From: Amblyornis subalaris
Taxonomy: Eukaryota > Chordata > Aves > Passeriformes > Ptilonorhynchidae
Direction: 5' to 3'
Length of the DNA: 64,000 nucleotides
Assembly: GCA_018881555.1 (NCBI GenBank)
Contig: JACAXG010000021.1
Location: forward strand, 7,816,245 to 7,880,244
This document shows, one piece after another, positions 13,423 to 25,880 of this stretch. The notes below the pieces were generated by a model that saw only the letters and a program-made list of their open reading frames with translations, ran no database searches and was not told where the DNA came from. Each line of letters opens with the position of its first letter. Within the stretch, counting starts at the first letter, position 1. Both the position numbers and the translations under genes were made by a program.

Positions 13423-13840
13423 TAATCATAGAATCACTTAAGCTGGAAAAGACCACTAAGACTGACTCCAGTCATAAATCTAACACTGCCGAGTCCACCA
13501 CTAAACCATGTCCCCAAGTGCCACATCTACATGTCTTTCAAATACCTACAGGGTTGACAACTCCACCAGTGCCCTGGATAGTCTGTTCCACTGCTTGGCA
13601 ACACTTTTGACAAAGAACTTTTTACTAATAACCAATCTAAACCTCCTCTGCTGCAACTTCAGGCCATTTGCTTTTGCCCTATTGCTTCTTGCTTGGGAGA
13701 AGAGACTGACCCCCACCTGGCTATGCCCTCCTTTTAGATAATTATATAGAGTGATAAGGTCTCTCCTGAGCCTCCTCTTCTCCCGGCTAAACAACCCCAG
13801 GTTCCTTAGCCACTCTTTGGAAGACTTGTGCTCTAGAAAT
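13423..13840 (-). mobile_element. CR1 LINE fragment, about 420 bp, with ORF2 C-terminal remnant
   Basis: It begins AATCATAGAATCACTTAAGC, the reverse complement of a CR1 tip, and reads left. On the minus strand about 100 codons (roughly 13840 to 13546) stay open and match the C-terminal tail of CR1 ORF2 reverse transcriptase: [37 protein letters not shown]. The subfamily differs from the 5.4- and 9.8-kb copies. The open frame is a LINE remnant, not a host gene. Confidence 0.93.
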
Positions 13841-14789
13841 CTTAGTCTCAGTTTTGTCCTTTGCCCCACAGCTGATGATTACCAGATCACCAGATTATCA
13901 CAAAGAAGTGTTGCTAGGTGCTCAAGAAGCTACTGCAGGTAGCTGCAGTAAGGAAGATGCCCATGCAGGCAGAATTAATGACTGATGCAGATGAAGCTGT
14001 CAATGACAGAGAACTTGCAAGAAANGGAGATGAAAATGGTAGGGCCATTAGTGAAACTGTGAATGGTAGAGCCTATGCTGAAAGGGATTTAAAAATATGA
14101 ATGAAGAAAANGTTATTAATTCACTTGAATGCAAAAACAGAAGAATAAGCAGTAATGCTAAAAGGCTGAGCAGTTGTATTTGTGCTTTGTATTTGAGAGT
14201 CTTGTGGTGCAGAATTCGCAGGATGAAATCAAAACTGTTTCAGTATCACTCATAAGAAAGGAGGATACTAAAGAGGAGTTTCTTGACTTGCATATTGACA
14301 GGCTGAAATGACTTGCATCTGAGAGTTTCAGAATAGCTGGCTGAAAGAGTCTCCCAGGTACCAATTTCCTCCACAAATAGCTATTTGCAACCATGGAAGA
14401 GATGAAGAGATTTGACCTAAGCTTAATATTGTAGCAGCATTTTTAGAAAGATAAATTATAGTCTAATTCTGAGGAAAATAATGGGACAACTAATATAAAA
14501 ACTGGTAAAGAACGAAAAAGTGAACTTGGTACCACACAATAGTGCTGTAGTGTCAAATACATCTCACTAACCAAAACCTTTCTGTAAGATTTGCTTCCAG
14601 AAATCAGGAATGTTCAAGCAATATGTTCTGGTTCCTCTAGAACATTTCAACTGCTATTACACACTGTTTACGTTAGAACCTAGAATAAGTTGATTTAATG
14701 CAAGGCACTACTGAGTGTATTAAAACCACATGACTGACAGGTTTCAAAATATATCTATGATAGGAACAGTGTCTCTAGAAAGTCTAGGT

Positions 14790-15336
14790 AAAGATTTTGC
14801 AGTAAACAAAACCTTGTACTCAGCACTGGTGAGGCCAAACCTTGAGTCTTGTGTCCAGTTCTGGGCCCCTCGATTCAGGAAGGACATTGATGTGCTGGAA
14901 TACGTCCAGAGAAGGGCAGTGGAGCTGGTGAAGAGACTGGAGCACAAGTCTGATGAGGAGCAGCTGAGGGAGCTGTGGTTCTTCAGCCTGGAGAAAAGGA
15001 GGCTCAGGAGAGACCTGATCACTATCCACAAGGAGGTTGTAGCCAGCTGGGTGTTGGCCTCTTCTCCCAGGCAACCAGTGACAGGACTAGAGGACATAGT
15101 CTTAAGCTGTGTTGGAGGAGGTTTGGGTTGGACATTAGGAAGAATTTCTTCACAGAAAGGGTGATTAGACATTGGAGTGGACTGCCCAGAGAGGTGGTGG
15201 AGTCACCATGCCTGCGAATGTTTAAGGACAGACTGGATGTGGCACTNGGNGCCATGGTCTGGTTACANGGTGGTGTTCGGTCACAGGTTGGACTTGATGA
15301 CATCAGAGGTCTTTTCCAACCTAATTGATTCTGTGA
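14790..15336 (+). mobile_element. CR1 LINE fragment, about 545 bp, with frameshifted ORF2 end
   Basis: This is the longest CR1 copy here. One frame gives [31 protein letters not shown] and [12 protein letters not shown], the C-terminal part of CR1 ORF2. Near 15022-15040 the match moves to another frame ([34 protein letters not shown]), showing a frameshift. The 3' UTR follows, ending GGTTGGACTTGATGACATC ... CCAACCTAATTGATTCTGTG. The 5' limit is uncertain. Three Ns cluster at 15247-15268. The element is inactive. Confidence 0.95.
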
Positions 15337-16233
15337 AAACCTAGCTAACAAGTGTTTGCAGCCTGTGCAAAAGCTGAGGGAGGTAACAGGGGATGGAGAC
15401 TTGCAGCACCTGAAGTGACAAGGTGGAGACGCTTGGTAAGCTGGGCACTGCCCAGCTCAGGCTCAGTTACACAGCAAGGCTGAAATGGGGGCTGTGTTTG
15501 CAAGGTGACAGCTTGGAGCCCTGGGGCTCTGACAGCAGTTTAATGACCTTTGGCTGGATAACTTGCCGAACCTCAGGCTCGAGTATGTTTGCAACCGTAA
15601 TGTTTGTAACTGTAAAGACTGATGTGATCCTAAAATTTATGAAGTGAAGAGTTTCAGGCAGTATCAACAGAACCTATCTTTGCCCTGTATTTTACACAGA
15701 AGATGCTTTTGTGGCACTTTCCAGTTGGTCCAATATAGAAATTGCAGGAGATCCGTCTGAGAATAACTAAAAGAGCCAAAAACTGCTTGTAGTGTGCCAC
15801 AGGGAGAAAATACCTGCCTGAAGAGTCAAGCAGAGGGATGGAAACTGACTAGACTGCAGATCATGAGTATCTCCCAGGCAAAAGGGAATGAAGTTGAAAA
15901 AAATTCCTGTTGATTTTGAAAAATGTGGAACATGTTATAGAACGTAGAAGTCAGGACATTTCATGTTTAGTGTAGGCTTTCAACTGGGAGGAAAAGATCT
16001 GAGAGCATTTAATGAGTTGTGATGGATTCTTGCCAAGAAATATCTAAAACATACTATAAAACTTCTCTGTGATACGCTGGTTTATTGGCTTATATCTATG
16101 GATTTATGACAACTGTATTTAATGAGTCTCTTTAAATGGAGCATTTTGAGTGAAAGTGAACTGTCAGTTTGAGAAATGGATGAAGAGTGACACAGGGGAA
16201 AAAGCTATGAATGGGGAGTCTGGGATGGGTCTG

Positions 16234-16272
16234 TGGGAGAAGAGAGAAGGAGGGAGGGAGAGAGAGTGAGGA
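16234..16272. repeat. GA-rich homopurine tract
   Basis: About 38 bases are nearly all G and A on this strand (GAGAAGAGAGAAGG, then GGAGG and GAGA units). Such tracts can form triplex DNA and bind GAGA-type factors; neither is shown here. Confidence 0.7.
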
Positions 16273-17966
16273 TTTGAAGTCAGTACAGAGCTGAAATTTC
16301 ATCAGCAGACTTCTGCAGAACAAAAAGTATTTAGGAAACAACGCTGACAGTGTCAGATAGCAGACAAAAACATGGGAGCCTTTCTGCTTCACTGAAAGGG
16401 GGAAGTGCTGTGGCAATTCCTAAAGAGCACTTTGCTTCCTCCCAGCTTGGGTACAACCTCAAACTGCTGAAAATCCCACTTGCTTCTCTATTACTCCAGA
16501 AGAGACATGTTAGACACTTCCAAAAATTGCAGAACTAAATCTTTCGAAGGATACTTTCCTGAACATCTTCTAAAGCATGAAGATTAAAATTAACTCAGAT
16601 TTCACAGGGCAAAAAAGAGAAATTCCAAGAGAAAAATAACCCAAAACCTGCTTATAAGGTATGGAATCTTTAGGTCAGCCAGCACAGTACTTTGTGTTTC
16701 TCTTTTCTTTCTCCCTGTCTTCTTTCTCTTTGTGACTGAAGTTTCCATATCACAAAAANAAGTATTTCACACTTCACTTTCTGTTTGAAGCTAATAGGAA
16801 CTAACCGTTCTTGTTGTTCACAGACCAAAAATCTCAGCTAGAAAGTGAAAGTTATTCTGAATAAGTGCGGGAGGAAAACACAGACTAACCTTTGAGCTCG
16901 GTACTTGCCAGTCCTGCTTTGATTCTGACACTTTCCAGTAACACTACACGCTTCATGACAGGAGCTGAGCAGCACAGCTTCCAACCTCAGTACTTTCACC
17001 TCAGTGCTTCATGATGTGTCTTTATTATTTATTAAAGAAATGCAAGAGTATCGACATAAATTACTTATTTATCTCTCAGGAGATTAATTCTCTCATTTGT
17101 TTGCCAGGTTTTACTGGAAAAGAATGCAAAGTTGCCTTACAGAACTGATAGTTCAGGCTTGTCTTTGTTTTCATTATTTTAAGTTGCACNGTAGAGATAT
17201 TGGGTATTTTCTGGTAAGAATCACTTCTAAAAATATTTGTTATTTTTAATGTGAGCTAGCTTTTTGTTTCAATATAAACTTCTGTTGAATTTGCATGCAT
17301 TCAGACTGCAAAAATTACTATTTCCATCAAAAACATCCATTCACAAGTATCTTTGCTTCCAGAATGTTTTTAGGAGATAAAACTACAGAACATAAACAGA
17401 GAAATGGAAAATAAACAAAATATGTAAACAAAGGTACAAAGCAAAAGCAGTGTTAATAATGTGGACGCTGAGTTAATTTAGCTTGTTGGAGAACACTGCT
17501 GAAGTCATTTATGTGCCTGTAACTATGGAAATACACCAGCATCCTGCATTAATCCAAATCATGACTATCCAGGCAATGAAGGACTCAGAAACTTAAGTTC
17601 TTTACTATGTTCAGGACAAAACAGGATTTATTTAAGTAGGACACTGATTCCAAGTTGTTACTTAGCCTATGAACATTGCTACCAACTATTAATGTCCTTT
17701 ATTTTTCTGACAATGTGATACGTGCAGATTTTCCAATGCTTTGCTGAGGATCAGATGCATTACATCCCACAGCTTGAAAGACTTTTAGGAAAGCATACAG
17801 CTGGTTAACTAGATGAGGTTCTGTGCAATCTCTGTTTGGAAATGGGGAGTTGCGGGAAAAGCTTTAATATCCAAGATGATTTTGAGCTGAATTGTTGTGA
17901 TAACAGCAATTGATGCTGTGAGTTAAAAATCTTGTTGATTTTATTGAAAACTTGTGTCAGTGTGGA

Positions 17967-18022
17967 CATTATGCTCAACAATCACNGGTGGAAAATCCCA
18001 CCAGTGATCATTCAGCATAATG
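17967..18022. repeat. 25-bp near-perfect inverted repeat (hairpin)
   Basis: The arms at 17967-17991 and 17998-18022 pair at 21 or 22 of 25 positions; one arm position is an N. They are separated by six bases. The outer arm sequences are CATTATGCT and AGCATAATG, the inner ones GGTGG and CCACC. Pairing stops beyond the arms. The whole unit is 56 bases, shorter than a typical miRNA precursor. Confidence 0.88.
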
Positions 18023-19273
18023 AAAACAGCTTGTGCTGATGCCGAGAAATACCTCAAATTCACTGCGTAGACGCCTTTANAGTTGATCGGGAAGGTGGGC
18101 AGGAGGTCCAGTTCTCAGCGTTTCATAATTTGCATGGGTGTTCTGCAGGACTCTTGCAGCAGAACTTCCACCTGCGTCTCTGCGTCTCTGTACTTGTCTC
18201 TGAATTGGTGACACAATTCAGGGAGAAAACCTGCTGAGCCTGTCAGGCTGGCTGAGATTTTGGGTCTTACTGGTCTAACATGCTCCGCTATTTGAAAAAT
18301 GTAATTGGAGGTTTGAGCTGTGCTCCCAAAGCTTTGCTGTCTGAGGAGAAAAAGAGTTCTAAACATTGGTCTTTCCTTTGGCTGCTGCACTTACCTTGTC
18401 TATAGGACATATCACGTAAAATCAGTAAGTCAACAACTCACATAACTTGAGCAAACACTATTTTATAACTGTTCTGAAGTNGAGTGTAGATGTGGAGCTC
18501 TAATAAACTTGCTAGAGATGGAGATTCAGAGGTTTTGGCACTTTCTGATATTAATTTAAATACTTTTGAGAGACAGTGTGAAGCTTCGGACCAACTCCTT
18601 TGTCACTGGTAATGAAAGAAGAAAAAACCAACTATGTATAACAGTGCCTCAGATTCCATGCTGCTGAACCAGATTTTCNGATATTTGAAATCTGACTGTA
18701 GCTGTCTGTAGCAATGTAAAGAGTAATTCAGAATCAGTGACTATGTAAGGGTATTTATGTAGTCCCCAACTTTGACTTTGTGAAAATTTACCTACCCTGC
18801 TGCTGCTTAATATTGTTTTTGAATATGCAAAAATAGGATGATGCACTCTTATTTGAATGTATGTGTTGTGAGCAAACTCACTACTAGATTATATTGTCTT
18901 TGGTTCATNATTAACGTTAATTTTGACCAAGCTGTAATAGTCCTTCTTGTTTTAATTCTTATGACTACTGAAACCCAAGGGTCAAGGATTTGGAGAATAT
19001 TAAAGCATTCCCTTATCAAAGCAACTTGCAGTGAAATTAAATCTATTTCTCCACATAAATAAATGACTCAGGATACAATAGTTGCAGTTTCCTCCTACTC
19101 TCACCTTTTTTTCTTGGTGAAATGACATTTCATAAATTATATATTACAGTATAATGACAAGAAATATCCCTTAGTACGCACAGCCAGGGCCATTACGGAT
19201 AACAGATGCCTCATGCAAAGCATGGAGCACATAGACATTGAATGAAAACACANAGAACAGGAATGGCTTTGAG

Positions 19274-19322
19274 GGTGATTCACATACAGAATATCCAACT
19301 CCTTGTCTGTATGTGAATCACC
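19274..19322. repeat. Perfect 17-bp inverted repeat with 15-base loop
   Basis: GGTGATTCACATACAGA (19274-19290) pairs exactly with TCTGTATGTGAATCACC (19306-19322). The inner end, CATACAGA/TCTGTATG, is the same as in the hairpin at 10498-10534. Confidence 0.9.
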
Positions 19323-21989
19323 AATACTGTTACCAATATTTCACCTTATCTCTACTTAAGAGCCTATAAATACTTCCANGAGCACATCTACTTGAGAAAC
19401 CAGTGTTAGACTCCGTGCCAAATGAATTTTGGACTGGTTCTCCAAAACAGAACAAGTTTCAGGGCAAAGGGGGAAAAAGGTGAACTTAACCAGTGCCTTA
19501 GGTAGTCGGGTTTCTGTAACCTCTTGGCCTTTGAGGAGGCAACTCGTGAGCAGCAGGAGTGTACTGGGTAGGTGGAGACTGTCCCAGATGTCTCTGAGAC
19601 CTGAGTTAGGCTCTTGCTACGGGTCACACCCTCAGGGAAGTTTTGGTTTCATCACTGACTTGGAGTGAGCTAGGGAAGGCTTGGTTACAATTATCCACTG
19701 TGAGTATCTGACTGCCTCGGGTCAGTTAAGGTTTTCGAGCACTGAGGATACATTTGGGAGTGGTACAGCAGTACCTTTGGGCTGGGATTTCAATTACCAA
19801 GAACCTCATCTATTAAAAACTAANCTTTCTTTAGGACGAAAAAAAAAGTACCTAGAAGTCAGAGCTTCAGCAGTAATGTGTGATTATTTCAAAGGATGTA
19901 GTGATAAGGAAGTTATCTTTTTATGACAGTTTTCTGCTCCCAGGAAAGGTCATATCCTTGGCAGGGATTTGGCATTTAGTATTGCAGTGCCTGAAGAATT
20001 TGGGCATTTGCAAATGCTTTGCATTTTTACAATAATTTGTCACCTTCTTTAGGTAACAAGTGTCCACAGGGTTAATGGGTTCAGTGGCTTTGTTGAACAT
20101 TGGTAATTTAAGGACTGTTTTAAAACAAACACTTTTCAAGACCTTTGTTAAAGTAAATTGGTCTTTGTCTAAGAATAAAAACAAAGTCAAAATCTATTTT
20201 CCTGAATTAGGGTTAAATTAGAATTTAGTGCTGGGATTAAGAAGAGACCTTACAGCTTTAGTTTCACTCTAAACTGAGTTTTCATTGGTATTATGAGGGT
20301 AATTCAGTGCTATACAGAATNTCATCATGGGCTTGAGCATCACCCACGTGCTATGCAAACCCTCTAGAAGTAACTGCCAGAGATTAAAAGATTTAACAGC
20401 TATGCTGTAGTATTCAGGTTTGTAAAATAAAATAAGAATTTAAAAAAAACCACCCCACAATCTCTTCTCTCTTTAAAACTCAAAGTTCTGCAATGGGCAT
20501 ATTACACTGTTCTAAATAAATATTTGTTGANTGACTGAATGTTAACTACTAGGCATTGGTATTGGCTTCAGTATTGCAAAAATCTTCAATCACGGCTTCT
20601 CTCTGGACGTTCATGCAGCACACAGTGGTTTTGCTCTTGTTTATATTGCTCCTCTTCCTCCTCATGGTGATAACTTTTTTGGGGACAGGTGATAATGAGC
20701 ACTAGAAACTGTGCTACAAAATTTGGCTTTTAAAATCCACCCAGGAACGTGTACTCTTCCCACCTTCTAAATGTTACTGTTACTGGCTTTGAGTAAAGCA
20801 CACTTCTTCTGATGTTGCAACCAGGTTTCCTCCTCAGAGCTGCTGTCAGGGAGCAGGAAGAGGCTGCAGACCTCTTCTGCCTGATGCTAGTGTTGACAGC
20901 TAGTGTGGGTAATATAGAGGGTGAGGAAAATAGGTTGAAATAAAATAGGAGGCAATCATCAATATTACACCTGTAGGGTGCCTAAATTCCAGAAACATTG
21001 CAAAAGAATTTATGAAAACTAAGTGACGGCCATATCTGCTTCATACTCCATTTTCATTAAATTGGACTATTGTTGCATTATATACCAAAAAACATCCATT
21101 AACTATATTCCTAGATTAAGTTTCATCCTCTTCAGGAATTTATTTATTTTTTTAATATGCTGGAGTCTCGTTTGTATTCTACATGATGAATCAGGGTCCT
21201 GCTTAGCAAATGTGTTCAGCCTTTACCCTCTACAGGTTAGTAATACAAAGAAAAGTACCTTAGAACCATAGTATTTCTAAATACTAAGATATTCAAGGTC
21301 AATATCTTCATTTAGCAAGCTGAATTTCTCCTTGGTTTCTTCGTCGAACATTCCCAATATTTCAAAATTATATTTTCAATGTTTCATGACAGGAGTGTTC
21401 CCATGTACTTCATCATGTGTTTTCTTTCTAATCCGATTGTATTGCAGCACACTGCTCTGTTAGTTAGACTTTGTTTGACCACCTTTCCTTGTGATAGGCC
21501 TAAGACATCCTCAGTATGTCATTTTGAAAAAGGCAAAAAGATAAGCAGAGTAATTTTAAGCCTTTTAATATTTACAGGTACTTTCCCAAAGTTTTGGCCA
21601 TCATGTCTTCTTTTTTTCATGGGAGTGTGATGGCTGAAATGTCTGGAATGTGCCTGTAAGTAATCAATGCCCCAAAATGTTGGGGCTTATCTGTAAGCCT
21701 TGCTTGAAGGTGTGCACTCTGTGTTTGGAAGGTCTCAAAGACATCTTAACATATTCCCTCAAAATCACATTTTAAACTGGCTGCTCCAGGGTTGCGTGTA
21801 GAGCGTGCGTTGCTTTCTGCCTTGAGTAACAGGCAGTGTGTTATAAGTTGTTCTTAATATCTGGTCTTGTGCAAGAGCAATATATGTGTCTTATGTTCTT
21901 ACATAGGAATTCAGGCCTAGAACGAAACTGTAGGAAGAGGCGAAGGAGCCTTTATCATAGGTGTGCTAGCTGAGGTGCTGCTTCCTACC

Positions 21990-22017
21990 CGGGCAAGCGG
22001 CTGGTGCCGCGGTCGCG
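21990..22017. other. Isolated CpG cluster
   Basis: Six CpGs occur in 28 bases (CCCGGG, AAGCGG, GCCGCGG, TCGCGA) within AT-rich DNA 3.3 kb upstream of the EPAS1 island. It lies inside a stretch whose layout resembles a solo LTR (see findings). Confidence 0.7.
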
Positions 22018-25000
22018 AAAGGGCACAGCTCCTGATTTTGCAGAGGGTATATCTGTACTGAGCATACACAGGCATACACCTGTGTTATGAAAGAAGGCAT
22101 GAGTGAGTGTAAGCAACTGGCTGCTCAAGGTTGTAGTTCCCCAATCCCCCCCAGCCCCTCCAGTTCAGGCGTTTTTTTTATATTCCCGTGGAGTAGTGCC
22201 TACTTTCTCTCACNGACCTTTTTTGTCCTATCTATGCTTATAAATATCCCTTTTCCCCTACTAACAAATTAACCCAAGCTTGATATTTTACTGTCTCGTT
22301 TGCTATCATGTGTAATAAATGTTCTGTGGCTTTAACTTATTCTGGTATGAGTAAGTGAAGAATCCTCTCTCCTTCCTTCAAAGGATCAGCTGTGTTGAAT
22401 AACAAGGCTCTCTTTTCTCCCCTTCCCTTTCCCATCATGTCACTATTTATTATTACAAGCATCAACTTTTTTTTTTTTTCAGTATTGAGGAGCCAGAAAA
22501 AGAAATAAATCAGACAAGGATTATTAATGAAGCTAAAACACTTTATCCTTTCAATAACTGCTGAGCAGTGTCAAACTTCTATATACTTTACCAATACTCT
22601 TNAGTCAGTACAGGTGCCAGTAGCATGCATACATAAACCAGAGTACTAGAAGTGCTTTCACTTCGCTGATGATGGCTATGCGCATTCAAACTGGTGCAAG
22701 TGCTGATTTGGATGGTTGATTACATACATATGCATATCCTGAGAAAAAACAATGCAGCATAACTGGTCCTAAATCAGTGGTGTGCTTCAGAATAAGCGGC
22801 ACTAATCATNAGCTTGCCAGCATCTTGTTTGGGTCATGGGGTGTTCCCCATGAGCACCAGGGACCCTGTCACTACCCTGTGCAGACTTCCTAACTTGTCA
22901 ATGTAGTTTAAACTTCAGTGCGGGTTGTGAAAGTTGCTCTTGGAGAACTGTTTTAATTTTGTAAGTCTGTTTGTCTTTTCCCTGGAGCTTAGTCCAGATG
23001 CAGCTGACATAAACTGGTCCTCTGTAGACTTGAAGGACCCTTCAAGAACCCATCTGATATCAAGGTAGATGTCAATTATTCTTTTAAAATACGTCACCTG
23101 AAGGTTGCCTTTAGGAAATCAAAAACTTTCAGTTCCAATAGCATCTCCAGAAGAATTCACATAGGAGCAACATGGGTCATCTCCAATATTTTCCAGAACA
23201 GAACGGATAACACATAGCTGCTTGTATTTTCTCTGATCACTAACAGTAATGGAGCCCCATCCGGTATGTTGATCCTGCTGAAAACTTTGGTGGGGGAAGA
23301 AAAAAGAGGAGTTAACCCCTGCTAAGTTCAGCTCATGAAGTTTGCTGAGCACTTTTTTGTCCTTCCATGAGCTTTTCTCTGAATTATATCTACTAAGCTA
23401 AGTGTAAAGCATAGCAAATGCAAGGCAAAATGTAAGAAGCAACATGAGAATATGAAATAGAAAGAGCCCTTACAACAGTGACAGTAATCGAGAGGACAAA
23501 CTGTACTTACTATCAGTTTAAGGTTTTGTTTGGCTTTTCTGGCAGCTGTGTCTTCCATGGATTAAATAGNGCACATTTGTAGAGCAAATGCACTCACTAA
23601 TGGTGTAGCTCCTATAGAAGCTTCTGAGTAGTAGAAGATGAGAAATTCCATGTCAGGGTGGGTACTGCTGTTAATAAATATTGACTCATCATAAAGGAAA
23701 TCAAAGTAGTAATGAGGTGCATTTGAAAATAAAATTGTCATTCTCCGCACTGTTCTCCAGCAAGGAGAAAACTTTCTGCCTCCCTCTAGGTGCTGTGGGG
23801 TCTCTTATCATCACAGAACACATCTAGTAAAATGACAGTGCTATTAGAGATATATTTGATCTTCCTCTCCCCGAATAGTCACGGGAAAGAGAGGGAATGA
23901 ACAACTAAAGTAAGCTCTAGAGGACAGGCCGTTTGTTTTCCTTACGGTCAAGATGGTGAGTTCATTTGGCAGAAATAATAGTATAGGCAACTTCAAGAAT
24001 TGAAGTTGTGAGTGAGCTGTAAGAATCTCTCAGTCTTTCTTGCTTCACCTTCCTGGTGCAGCAGCAAGATTCCTGTTTTGCTGGGCACTGACCTGTGCTG
24101 AGGCCCACCAACCTGCCTGTGCAGACGAGGATAGGGCAGGCTCTTGAGTGGTGCTTAGATGTGAATTCTCCTGTTGTCAAAGCACCTTCAGGCCTTGCAG
24201 GCCAAGAGAGCAAAAGACTTTGACTGTTAATCAACTACACGGTATCCGTGTAGGCAGAGCCAACAGAAGTTTGGCCAATGAGCTGGATGTGAAATAATTG
24301 AAATTTACTGAGCGGTTTAGATTTAGTCAGTTTGAACACTTTTCTTGTCTGATTTTTGAAGGCAAGTTGTTTATCCAAGTGAAGTGCTTTAAGATACAGC
24401 AAGGAGCATTGACATCAGCAGACATCAATGAAGGACGAAGAGGTCTATTTAATCTAGGAAATGAGTGACTTGGCTCTTTGATCCTATTGCATTCTTGTAT
24501 TCCCAGAAGGTTAAATTTAGTCCTGCATACACAAATTCTGTTTGACTAAGTTTACTTAGGTTTTAAATATTTGTGGGTTTCTTTTGTTTAGGTTCTCTTG
24601 TATGACAAGAAAAAAAACCCAACTGTTACCACATAATTAGGCTGTTGCTGTGTAAGCATGTGTAGCTCTTTTCAGACTTGAGAGCAGAATATGCAAATTC
24701 AAACCCAAATGCATTTCTTTAAACTTTCATACTGTATAAAAGAGAAAAAAGAAAAGGACAACACCCTCTGACCCATTGTATACAAACCAGCCTATGAAAT
24801 GGCACAGGAAAACAGCTCAAATTTGTATTACCAAGAAATAAATCTTGTTTGGCTCATGTTGCCTGCAGTACTTCCATTTTCCAGAAGTAAAGGAAACCTG
24901 GTGCAGCCTAATGCAAAGCTGTGCGTTTGGTTCAAGATCTAAAAATGTAAGGTAAGCCTTAGAAAACATGAGGATAAGGCTGCAGTTTCTACCATGCTGA

Positions 25001-25648
25001 AAGACAGTACCAGAATTATTCTCATAATCCCTTGTCTANGATGGTTAGTTGCTTTGGTGTAAAATAAACAGAAATCAAAGTGAGAGGGTTTTTTTTATTA
25101 TTTACATTTATCTTAACTGCAGCAAGCCATAGCAGGTGCTAGCATGAGAGGAGCTTCGGCACTTTTTGCCACAGATGCGCTTCACTGTGTGTCATCAACC
25201 ACGAGTTTGAAAAGTGCCTGAATTGAAATATGCATTATGACACAGAAAATAAANTCGAAAAACCAGGGAGAGAAAGGAAGTCCCATCAGGGAGGCAAAAG
25301 TGCAGCCCTTGCTCCCTTGCACATCCCTCTGCCCCCGGCCGCTGCCACGCTCCCTCCTCTGTGTGGGTGACGGAGGCCGAGCTCAGCCGGGCCGGAGCAG
25401 GGCCGTCCCGCACTCCGGGGATGGCTCCGGGACCTCGCCCCAAGCCCGCACCGTCCTTGCGGCTTCTGTTTTCTTAGTTTTATTTTTTCGACGTCCCCTG
25501 CTTCGGGCTGAACGGGGGGCGCTCCAGGGGCCGATGGCGGGGCCGCTCCCCGCTTGCCAGGGAGGACCGCAGCTGCTCCCGCAGCCGCCGGGCAGGTGCC
25601 GCGGTGTCCCTCGGACCGCATCGGCGAGGAGATACCCCTTCTGCGAAG

Positions 25649-25708
25649 AAAAAAAAAAAAAGTTAAATAACTAAAAAGTTAAATAACTAAAAATTAACTA
25701 AAAAATAA
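25649..25708. repeat. A13 tract plus 16-bp AT-rich tandem repeat inside the CpG island
   Basis: A run of 13 A (25649-25661) leads into a 16-base unit, AGTTAAATAACTAAAA, present at 25661-25676 and 25677-25692. A shortened third copy follows at 25693-25704. The unit contains the palindrome AGTTA-AA-TAACT. The block lies about 250 bases upstream of the TATA-like element and breaks the CpG island in two. Confidence 0.85.
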
Positions 25709-25816
25709 GAGAGCGGCGGCGGACGGGCCGGTGCCCGTGCGCGTGTGCCCCGCCGCAGCCGGAGCGGTGCCGGCGGGGCGTGGGTGGCCCCGCTGACCCC
25801 CGGCCGGGCCGGTGCC

Positions 25817-25826
25817 GGGGGCGGGG
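25817..25826 (+). promoter_or_regulatory. GC box (Sp/KLF-type site)
   Basis: GGGGGCGGGG matches the Sp1/KLF GC-box core and lies about 130 bases upstream of the TATA-like element. Binding is inferred from the motif only. Confidence 0.5.
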
Positions 25827-25851
25827 AGGCCGGGGCGCCCCGCCGGCCCCC

Positions 25852-25856
25852 ATTGG
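25852..25856 (-). promoter_or_regulatory. Inverted CCAAT box
   Basis: ATTGG, that is CCAAT on the minus strand, sits in the context CCCATTGGCGGG. It is about 100 bases upstream of the TATA-like element and 382 bases upstream of the ATG. Position and flanks suit an NF-Y site. It is one of the few AT-containing words in this GC-rich stretch. Confidence 0.5.
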
Positions 25857-25864
25857 CGGGCGCA

Positions 25865-25880
25865 GCGGCGGCGGCGGCGG
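25865..25880 (+). repeat. (GCG/CGG)n trinucleotide repeat in the promoter
   Basis: About five CGG units run directly into the GGGCC repeat. It is a typical CpG-island simple repeat and could vary in length between individuals. Confidence 0.7.

Larger units (their letters stand above)
15337..25319. other. EPAS1 upstream flank, no gene seen
   Basis: Ten kilobases of AT-rich DNA between the last CR1 and the CpG island. It holds two inverted repeats (18.0 and 19.3 kb), a GA-rich tract (16.2 kb), a CACGTG at 20345-20350 and a possible old LTR with a CpG cluster (21.6-22.4 kb). In mammals the neighbour upstream of EPAS1 is PRKCE at some distance, so an intergenic gap here is expected. Confidence 0.7.

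Noticed and set aside
13546..13869. 107-codon minus-strand frame that looks protein-like
   Set aside because: Its motifs are the C-terminus of CR1 reverse transcriptase, so it belongs to the LINE fragment and is not a host gene.
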